Assembly: GCA_903868295.1 (NCBI GenBank)
Contig: CAIPUQ010000465.1
Location: 1-11,403, forward strand
Origin: an uncultured Roseiflexaceae bacterium
Lineage (GTDB): Bacteria > Chloroflexota > Chloroflexia > Chloroflexales > Roseiflexaceae
Reading direction: 5' to 3'
DNA length: 11,403 nt
Shown here: in pieces, positions 6,177 to 11,403 of the stretch
Layout of the letters: the number at the start of each line of letters is the position of its first letter
How positions within the stretch are numbered: position 1 is the first letter of the stretch
Made by a program: the position numbers and the translations under genes
The notes under the pieces: model-generated
Told to the model about the DNA's origin: nothing
The model's input: only the letters and a program-made list of their open reading frames with translations
Databases searched by the model: none

Positions 6177-7511
6177 TCACGAAGCGCCAAATACAAAGAG
6201 TGATGCGGTTTCGGCTGGCACCGTCAACGGGTCAGCCAGGTTGTATTGCCCCACTTCAGCAAAGCGCGTATCTACCCCAAAGCGCCACACCTGTGCCTGT
6301 TTGTGGTCACCATTGGCAATTGAGAACGGCACCGTCACCTCGCGTGCCTGTGTGTTGACGACCACTACCGTCAACGCCCCATCATCACGTCGTGCAGCCA
6401 CCATGTGCAACCCGGTAGCGCCATGATCTGCATGAATGCGCGTCTGACCGAACAAGTGGAACATCCGATATACCTCCGCAATCGGGAGCGGACCGCTGTT
6501 GTACGACACTGGGCCGAACAATCCTATGCCCTGTCCCGAAATTGCCCCGAGACAGAACTGATGCACCATCACCACATCAGCAGCTATCAGCCGCGAGAGC
6601 ACGGCTGCCCACCAGAGTCCGTTGCGCCACGAATTCGTACCTGTTTCTTCATCGACACGCCCGCTCCAATCGGAGTTTGCCTCGGTGACTGCAATGGGGA
6701 GTTCTTTCCCCAGGACTGAGCGCATAACCGAACGCACATAGGCAAGCGACGCAGTCCAGCGCTCGGGCTCGTCAGCGAGTTGTCGCTTCGAAACGCTACT
6801 TTGCCCGAAGGGATAGCGATGGAGCGACACAATCTCGACATCTGGGACACGTTCGAGAAATCCTCGCAACCAATAGGCGCCCGTTGCATCGCGTGGGTAG
6901 CCATCATCAGGGCCGAACTGGCTGAGTTCAGGTCCAAGGACGACGATGGTTGGATCGACCGCACGCATCGCTTCACGGTACGCCACAAAATCACGGGCAT
7001 AATCTGATATTGCGTATGCTTTTGCACCGCGTTTTTTGACAAACAAATCAGGTTCGTTCCCAATAGCCCAGTAACGGACGCCCGCTTTTTGGGTCACATT
7101 GACGTATCGCACCATGTCTGCCGCTTTTTCTGGTGTACCGCCAAACAAGCGCACATGGATGGTTGGTTCACATCCCGCAGCACTGCACAGCGCGAGATAT
7201 TCGTCAATCATGAGCTCAGTCGGATCGTTTTCGTCACCCCAGTTCCCACCAGGCCAGCGGATCATGCTGATCCCCAACTCAGGCAATAGTGCCCGTTGGT
7301 CGAATCCAATCGTCTGCCATGGCCCCGTGTTTGAACCGTATACCCGCGCAGAGATAGGCCCATAGACAAAATCCGCATCTACAAACAGTCCTGTGTGCGG
7401 ACCAGGTGTCGGACCTTCCGTCCGCTGTGATTGTGGTGCACTCACCCCGAACCCTGCACATGCGACCAACGGCAATGCCGCAGTCATTGACAACAACGCT
7501 CGTCGTTTCAT
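6177..7511 (-). CDS. Lipid-anchored retaining glycoside hydrolase (clan GH-A type, family unassigned)
   Basis: This 444-residue protein begins with MKRRALLSMTAALPLVACAG, a lipoprotein signal with lipobox LVAC and Cys18. Pro/Gly/Thr-rich residues 22-40 form a linker. The rest looks like a (beta/alpha)8 barrel with a C-terminal beta domain (about 365-444). RWPGGNWGDE (85-94) resembles GH51/GH79/GH39 enzymes; YWAIGNEPD holds the probable acid/base Glu153 at the end of strand 4 and AVTEANSDW the probable nucleophile Glu277 at strand 7, the clan GH-A arrangement of retaining enzymes. HRYPFG (231-236) is another typical active-site strand. It should cleave a glycan outside the membrane; alpha-L-arabinofuranosidase, xylosidase or glucuronidase activity is possible but unproven. 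The Shine-Dalgarno site is weak (GTGAG). No sugar transporter or regulator sits beside it. Confidence 0.85.
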   Translation of the reverse strand: MKRRALLSMTAALPLVACAGFGVSAPQSQRTEGPTPGPHTGLFVDADFVYGPISARVYGSNTGPWQTIGFDQRALLPELGISMIRWPGGNWGDENDPTELMIDEYLALCSAAGCEPTIHVRLFGGTPEKAADMVRYVNVTQKAGVRYWAIGNEPDLFVKKRGAKAYAISDYARDFVAYREAMRAVDPTIVVLGPELSQFGPDDGYPRDATGAYWLRGFLERVPDVEIVSLHRYPFGQSSVSKRQLADEPERWTASLAYVRSVMRSVLGKELPIAVTEANSDWSGRVDEETGTNSWRNGLWWAAVLSRLIAADVVMVHQFCLGAISGQGIGLFGPVSYNSGPLPIAEVYRMFHLFGQTRIHADHGATGLHMVAARRDDGALTVVVVNTQAREVTVPFSIANGDHKQAQVWRFGVDTRFAEVGQYNLADPLTVPAETASLFVFGAS

Positions 7512-7538
7512 CGTTTTCTCACTATAAAGAGTGGTTCT

Positions 7539-7567
7539 ATTCTAGCGATTTCTTGCATATCGTACAA
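7539..7567 (-). promoter_or_regulatory. Probable promoter of the glycoside hydrolase gene
   Basis: Read on the minus strand, TTGTAC (7567-7562) and TAGAAT (7544-7539) are 17 bases apart. Transcription would start about 20 bases before the ATG. The -35 element overlaps TACAAT (7563-7568, plus strand), the best -10 candidate for the divergent serine hydrolase gene, so the two promoters may compete. Confidence 0.5.
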
Positions 7568-7593
7568 TAGACCAAACCGCGTACGAGGCAAAC

Positions 7594-8643
7594 ATGACAC
7601 TCGCTTCCACCATTTCGCTGCTCCAATCCACAAGCCTCCTTCCCGGGGTAGTGGTGGCATACCAATACGGATATCACGACCCAATTGTGCAGGCATTTGG
7701 GGTCGATGGTGCGGGAACAGCGTTGTCTACCGACAGCGTATTCCCAGTTGCATCGGTCACCAAACTCGCAATCGCACTGGCACTGTTGCATCAGGTTGAT
7801 CGTGGCACCCTGTCGCTGGATATGCCCATAGGAACGATTTTGCCGGGACTGCATGTAGAAGCACAGACACGTACCCTCCGACAGCTGTTATCACACACCA
7901 GTGGGTACGGTATGGACGTGACCAACAAAGAAGGAAGACACGCAATCGGGTTAACCTGGGAGCTCTTGCGCGCAGACTGCCTGGTCGAGGCCCCTCAGAC
8001 CGAACCGAACCGGCATGTCCAATACAGCAATTTGGCATACATTATCCTGGGCGCTATCCTCGAGCGGGTCACGGGTTTGCGCTGTGCAGATGCGTTGACG
8101 CAGACTGTGTTCCGGCCGCTGGGAATCCGCGGCTGGCTCGGGTACAACCCAGATATTGCACACGCCATCATCGGTGACATACGTGGCGTGCATCGCGGCA
8201 CCGAGCTCGAAACGTTCAACTCACCCTTTTGGCGTTCACTCGCATTGCCGTCGGGCGGATTATGCACAGATGCCCACGGTGCGATGACGTTGGTGCAGGC
8301 ATTTTTGCCATCGGGGTCATTTCTCTCCGACGAACTCACCAGCGGTGCGACCACGGACCAGACGCACGGTCTGGCTGGGGGATTTATGAAGCCCCTCTGG
8401 TGGGAACATGGCAGCTGGGGACTGGGACCAGAGCTTCGCGGCAACAAAATGCCACATTGGGTGGATGTAGCGTTCCCGCCACATTCGTTTGGTCACAGTG
8501 GGGCTTCTGGCATGATTGCCTGGGCTGATCCGGACAATCGCTTATCACTCGCTATCCTTGGAGCACGCGCAGCAGATGGTGGTTGGCTCTTGCGTCACGG
8601 TCCTGCATTGACCAAAGCCATTCGAGACGAGGTCGGGATATGA
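7594..8643 (+). CDS. Serine hydrolase, class C beta-lactamase / penicillin-binding-protein-like fold
   Basis: This 349-residue protein has the three active-site motifs of the fold: SxxK as SVTK (nucleophile Ser54, Lys57), YxN as YSN (Tyr144-Asn146) and HSG (His301-Gly303) in place of KTG. RQLLSHTSGYG (96-106) and LAYIILGAILERVTG (147-161) are also characteristic of the beta-lactamase family PF00144. The family includes esterases, D-aminopeptidases, carboxypeptidases and AmpC; the HxG third motif is common in esterase-like members. There is no signal peptide or membrane segment, so the enzyme should be cytoplasmic, arguing against a role in beta-lactam resistance or wall synthesis. The ATG at 7594 follows GAGG (7585-7588). 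It is transcribed alone, divergently from the glycoside hydrolase. Substrate unknown. Confidence 0.9.
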   Translation: MTLASTISLLQSTSLLPGVVVAYQYGYHDPIVQAFGVDGAGTALSTDSVFPVASVTKLAIALALLHQVDRGTLSLDMPIGTILPGLHVEAQTRTLRQLLSHTSGYGMDVTNKEGRHAIGLTWELLRADCLVEAPQTEPNRHVQYSNLAYIILGAILERVTGLRCADALTQTVFRPLGIRGWLGYNPDIAHAIIGDIRGVHRGTELETFNSPFWRSLALPSGGLCTDAHGAMTLVQAFLPSGSFLSDELTSGATTDQTHGLAGGFMKPLWWEHGSWGLGPELRGNKMPHWVDVAFPPHSFGHSGASGMIAWADPDNRLSLAILGARAADGGWLLRHGPALTKAIRDEVGI

Positions 8644-8812
8644 CCGTAGCACCTGACAGCTCCTGTTTGTAGATCACCCACCACCCGTCGAAGCCGCTGC
8701 CCCCATAGTGGTTGCAGCATTCAACGATCGTTCACCTACCTAACCTTCCCGATGCACATGGTCTTGGTAAACCGGATATTTTGTATGCAATGCGGGTAAT
8801 TGTGCCGACCAC
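8644..8812. other. Intergenic region upstream of the zinc operon
   Basis: No gene is visible. A perfect 10-base palindrome, AACGATCGTT, lies at 8723-8732. I find no convincing terminator for the serine hydrolase gene; the stretch following its stop contains only very weak inverted repeats. Confidence 0.5.
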
Positions 8813-8841
8813 TTGACGTTTCTACTGATAGTAGCTATCAT
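8813..8841 (+). promoter_or_regulatory. Promoter of the znuACB operon
   Basis: TTGACG (8813-8818) and TATCAT (8836-8841) are separated by 17 bases. Transcription should start near 8848. This makes an ATG at 8847 unusable and supports the ATG at 8874, which has GGAG at 8865-8868. A palindrome lies across the spacer and -10 element. Confidence 0.7.
8826..8840. promoter_or_regulatory. Candidate metalloregulator (Zur-like) operator
   Basis: TGATAG-TAG-CTATCA is a perfect inverted repeat with 6-base arms around a 3-base centre. It covers the downstream part of the spacer and most of the -10 hexamer. A second palindrome, CTACT-GAT-AGTAG (8822-8834), is interleaved with it, and a single half site CTATCA recurs at 8858-8863. 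Occupancy would block RNA polymerase, the standard logic for repression by a Fur-family regulator when zinc is plentiful. The regulator's identity is inferred from the downstream genes only. Confidence 0.6.
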
Positions 8842-8873
8842 TGTAAATGGAAGTCACTATCAATGGAGTAGAT

Positions 8874-9827
8874 ATGTCACGAATTATTCGGTTTTTTGTT
8901 GGATTCCTTGTTGTTCTATCGAGCTGTACGGCAGCGCCGACGGCGTCAAACCGGACGGTCGTTGTCTCGTTCAGTGTGTTGGGGGATATCGTCGAGAATG
9001 TTGTCGGGGATGCTACCACGGTCAAGACATTTGTCGGCCCTGACAGTGACGCGCATGCATACGAACCGACACCCCAAGATGCAGTCGCACTCGAGCAAGC
9101 AACTGCAGTGGTGACCATCGGGCTTGGGTTTGAGCCATGGCTGGATGAAATCTACGCAGCGTCTGGTTCGAAATCACCCGTCATCGTCAGCAGTGCTGCT
9201 CTCAAGCCAATCAAGGTAGATCCAGCTGCCGGTGGTCACGCAGACGAAGAAGGGCATGCAGAAGAAGAAGCACACGCGGGAGATGCAGAGGAACTTGACC
9301 CACACGTCTGGCACGATGCACAAAATGTCATCACCATGGTCGAAACAATCCGCGATGGACTGATCGCAGCGATGCCCGACCAGGCTGAAACATTCCGTGA
9401 AAACAGCACGCGGTACATCGCTGAACTACAGCAACTCGATGCAGAAATCGTGACCATGGTCGATAGCATCCCGGCCGAACGGCGCAAACTTGTGACCAAC
9501 CATGATACCTTCGGGTATTTTGCACAGCGCTACGGATTCGTCGTGGTGGGGACAGTGTTGGGTGTAAGCACCGAAGGAAACGACCCGAGCGCCACGGAAA
9601 TCGTTGCACTCACGGCTGCAATACGGGAAAGTGCAGTCCCGACGATATTCATCGAAAACATGAGCAATAGTTCATTGATCGACAATGTCGCTACCGAAGC
9701 AGGTGTGACGATTGCACCTGCACTGTACACCGATGCATTGGGAAGCACAGACAGTGATGGTTCAACCTATCTCAACATGATGCGTTACAATGTGACAACC
9801 ATGAAAACCGCATTGCAAGGCAAGTAA
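8874..9827 (+). CDS. znuA: Zinc ABC transporter substrate-binding lipoprotein
   Basis: This 317-residue protein has a lipoprotein signal (MSRIIRFFVGFLVVLSSC, lipobox LSSC, Cys18) and the two-lobed cluster A-I solute-binding fold. Probable metal ligands are His61 (DAHAYEPTP), His144 (DPHVWHD), His210 (TNHDTFGYF) and Asp287 (LYTDALG). His at the third position, rather than Glu as in manganese-binding PsaA/MntC, points to zinc. Residues 118-140 form the His/Glu/Asp-rich loop (GGHADEEGHAEEEAHAGDAEE) usual in ZnuA proteins, thought to gather or sense zinc. The start at 8874 is supported by GGAG (8865-8868) and the promoter position. It hands zinc to the ZnuB channel. znuC starts two bases after its stop. 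Manganese specificity is the main alternative. Confidence 0.9.
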   Translation: MSRIIRFFVGFLVVLSSCTAAPTASNRTVVVSFSVLGDIVENVVGDATTVKTFVGPDSDAHAYEPTPQDAVALEQATAVVTIGLGFEPWLDEIYAASGSKSPVIVSSAALKPIKVDPAAGGHADEEGHAEEEAHAGDAEELDPHVWHDAQNVITMVETIRDGLIAAMPDQAETFRENSTRYIAELQQLDAEIVTMVDSIPAERRKLVTNHDTFGYFAQRYGFVVVGTVLGVSTEGNDPSATEIVALTAAIRESAVPTIFIENMSNSSLIDNVATEAGVTIAPALYTDALGSTDSDGSTYLNMMRYNVTTMKTALQGK

Positions 9828-9829
9828 TT

Positions 9830-10582
9830 ATGTTCCTGAACTATAGTGGGCGCACCCACGTGGACTCGGTGCCAGACGCCCCTGCGATTGAAATCCATGA
9901 TTTGCACGTCCGCTACGATGCAAAGCAAGGCGAAGCACTCTCGGGCGTTTCGGTCACCATACCCGCCAGCGCGCGCGTGGCACTGATCGGCCAAAACGGT
10001 GCAGGGAAAAGTACCTTGCTCAAGACGTTGGTCGGGTTGCAACCCTATAGTTCAGGATCAGTGTTGATATTCGGTCGGAACGTCCGTGCCTGTCATCATC
10101 GTGTCGCCTATTTGCCGCAACGCGGCGAAATCGATTGGCGCTTCCCTATTTCGGTACGTCGATTTGTCCTCACCGGACGATATGTCCACATTGGTTGGTT
10201 ACGTCAACCCAAAGCGCACGATCTCGCACTTGTCGAACAGACATTGGAGCGCCTCAACCTCTCATCCGTAGCGGACCGCCTGATCAGCGATTTATCGGGC
10301 GGTCAACAACAACGGGCACTCTTGGGCAGAGCCATCGTTCAAGAATCAGAACTGCTGTTGCTCGACGAACCGTTCAACAACATCGATCCCGAAACACGGT
10401 TGCTGATAACCAGAATTGTTGCAGAACTCAAAGCGCTCGGCCGTACCATCGTTGTAGCGACGCACGATCTGAGTCGACTCCGCGAAGAATTCGATTATGT
10501 CGCGGTCATTCACGATGGTACGATTGCAGCGTTCACCGATGCTCCGTCGTATGCTGCAGCACCTGCGGAGTTGGCATTATGA
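9830..10582 (+). CDS. znuC: Zinc ABC transporter ATP-binding protein
   Basis: This 250-residue ATPase drives zinc import. Walker A is GQNGAGKST (54-62), the Q-loop is YLPQRGE (Gln97), the signature is LSGGQQQR (155-162), Walker B is LLLLDEP (175-181) with catalytic Glu180, and the H-loop is ATHDLS (His212). The stretch RGEIDWRFPISVRRFVLTGR (98-117) is the specific mark of the zinc/manganese/iron-chelate subfamily. The first 18 residues are an extra N-terminal extension. The ATG at 9830 lies two bases after the znuA stop with only a weak AAGG ahead, so translation is probably coupled. Its stop overlaps the start of znuB (ATGA at 10579-10582). All catalytic motifs are intact. Confidence 0.93.
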   Translation: MFLNYSGRTHVDSVPDAPAIEIHDLHVRYDAKQGEALSGVSVTIPASARVALIGQNGAGKSTLLKTLVGLQPYSSGSVLIFGRNVRACHHRVAYLPQRGEIDWRFPISVRRFVLTGRYVHIGWLRQPKAHDLALVEQTLERLNLSSVADRLISDLSGGQQQRALLGRAIVQESELLLLDEPFNNIDPETRLLITRIVAELKALGRTIVVATHDLSRLREEFDYVAVIHDGTIAAFTDAPSYAAAPAELAL

Positions 10583-11403
10583 ATGCAATCTATGAGTGGA
10601 TCATCGGGCCGTTTCAGTATGGATTTATGCAAAGTGCACTCTTTGCGTCGGTCATTATTGCGATGACCTGTGGGGTTATTGGAAGCTATGTGGTACTGCG
10701 GCGGCTTGCATTTATCGGTGATGCGCTTGCACATACCGCACTGCCAGGCGTTGTCGTCGCGTATTTGAACGGTTGGAATTTGTTTGGCGGGGCGCTAGCC
10801 GCTGGAGTGATGACCGCACTAGGGATTGGCTGGATGGCGCGCAAAAGCACGCTCCGCGAGGATACTGCCATCGGCGTCATCTTTACGGCGATGTTTGCCC
10901 TCGGCATCGTATTGATGAGTGGCACACAATCCTTTCGCGATCTCAGTCATATTTTGTTTGGTAATATCTTGGGAGTCGATCGCACCGATGTCTGGCTGAT
11001 CGGCGCCGTCGCTCTCGTGGTACTCGTGGTACTCGCATTGCTCCACAAAGAATTCGAACTGGCCTCGTTTGATTCCCTGCAAGCTGAGGTGATGGGCATT
11101 CACACCGATTACCTACGGACGACATTGTTGGTGCTGTTGGCCTTTACGGTGGTATCTGGGATTCAAGTTGTTGGCGTGATATTGACCAGTGCGTTACTGG
11201 TCACACCCGCAGCAACAGCATCATTATTGACCCGGGACCTGCGTAGCATGATGATCTTTGCTGCAGCTATTGGTGCGGGTTCAGCGGTACTGGGGTTGAT
11301 ATTGTCCTACCACTACGCGGTGTCGACCGGGGCCACTATCGTGCTTATCTGTACGGGCTTTTTTGCGCTTGCGGTGGGAGTGCAACGGATCCGTCAGCAT
11401 CGG
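10579..11403 (+). CDS. znuB: Zinc ABC transporter permease, 3' end outside window
   Basis: The frame is open from the ATG at 10579 to the window edge, giving 275 residues, nearly a full-length permease of this family. It is strongly hydrophobic with about eight membrane segments. Family marks are the N-terminal PFQYGFMQSALFASVIIAM, GSYVVLRRLAFIGDALAHTALPG (the conserved GD-A-H-LPG block), the cytoplasmic EFELASFDSLQAEVMGI loop, which probably contacts the ATPase, and VVGVILTSALLVTPAATASL. It belongs to the ABC-3 family, which imports Zn, Mn or Fe. GGAG (10567-10570) is eight bases before the ATG, which overlaps the znuC stop. A stop codon is probably only a few residues beyond the window. Confidence 0.93.
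   Translation, partial: MNAIYEWIIGPFQYGFMQSALFASVIIAMTCGVIGSYVVLRRLAFIGDALAHTALPGVVVAYLNGWNLFGGALAAGVMTALGIGWMARKSTLREDTAIGVIFTAMFALGIVLMSGTQSFRDLSHILFGNILGVDRTDVWLIGAVALVVLVVLALLHKEFELASFDSLQAEVMGIHTDYLRTTLLVLLAFTVVSGIQVVGVILTSALLVTPAATASLLTRDLRSMMIFAAAIGAGSAVLGLILSYHYAVSTGATIVLICTGFFALAVGVQRIRQHR

Noticed and set aside
5567..6196. Minus-strand 209-codon frame opposite the ABA4-like gene
   Set aside because: It crosses the strong hairpin at 6096-6134 and shows no domain; the plus-strand gene has a clear family motif.
8723..8732. AACGATCGTT palindrome as an operator
   Set aside because: It is only 10 bases long, unpaired with any promoter and expected by chance at this length; kept only as a note on the gap.
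8847..8873. Earlier ATG for znuA at 8847
   Set aside because: It lies at or before the predicted transcription start and would place nine residues before a complete lipoprotein signal.
1..11403. CRISPR array, insertion sequence, integrase or phage module
   Set aside because: I saw no regularly spaced direct repeats, no transposase or integrase motifs and no terminal inverted repeats in the window.

Overview
The window reads as ordinary chromosomal DNA from a free-living bacterium of moderate GC content. Genes are tightly packed, overlapping ATGA start/stop junctions are common, and ribosome binding sites are of the GGAG/AGGAG type. My best guess for the phylum is Chloroflexota. That rests on soft evidence only: a Thr/Pro/Ala-rich lipoprotein with PTAT-like repeats, an ABA4-like membrane protein, and a PfkB kinase resembling uncharacterised kinases I associate with environmental phyla. 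No rRNA or other decisive phylogenetic marker is present apart from a tmRNA gene, which I cannot place by eye. No CRISPR array, transposase or phage gene is visible.

Positions 2-3251 hold a tightly coupled plus-strand cluster that begins upstream of the window. It encodes the C-terminal part of a short-chain dehydrogenase, a HAD-superfamily phosphatase, a 322-residue protein that I only tentatively relate to the deoxyhypusine-synthase fold, and a PfkB kinase resembling the heptose-7-phosphate kinase domain of HldE. Together they look like a small, undescribed pathway acting on a phosphorylated sugar or polyol. This is the part of the window most likely to hide new biochemistry.

Positions 3252-4090 contain no protein gene but hold a complete one-piece tmRNA gene (ssrA, 3590-3955). 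It has a clear sigma-70-type promoter, a 17-residue tag frame (ANNISAPSFSRTTAFAA) and an intrinsic terminator. It is followed by an ADP-ribosylglycohydrolase-family gene (4091-5056), then a small lipoprotein gene and an ABA4-like membrane protein gene that probably form a two-gene unit (5128-6073).

A strong hairpin (6096-6134) separates that unit from a convergent minus-strand gene for a lipid-anchored retaining glycoside hydrolase (6177-7511). The hydrolase is transcribed divergently from a cytoplasmic class-C beta-lactamase-fold serine hydrolase (7594-8643); the two promoter regions overlap within 82 bp.

From 8813 to the right edge lies a zinc-type ABC importer operon, znuA-znuC-znuB, with znuB running off the window. 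A perfect 6-3-6 palindrome lies across the spacer and -10 element of its promoter and is a strong candidate for a metalloregulator (Zur-like) operator. ZnuA captures the metal outside the membrane, ZnuB forms the channel and ZnuC powers import.
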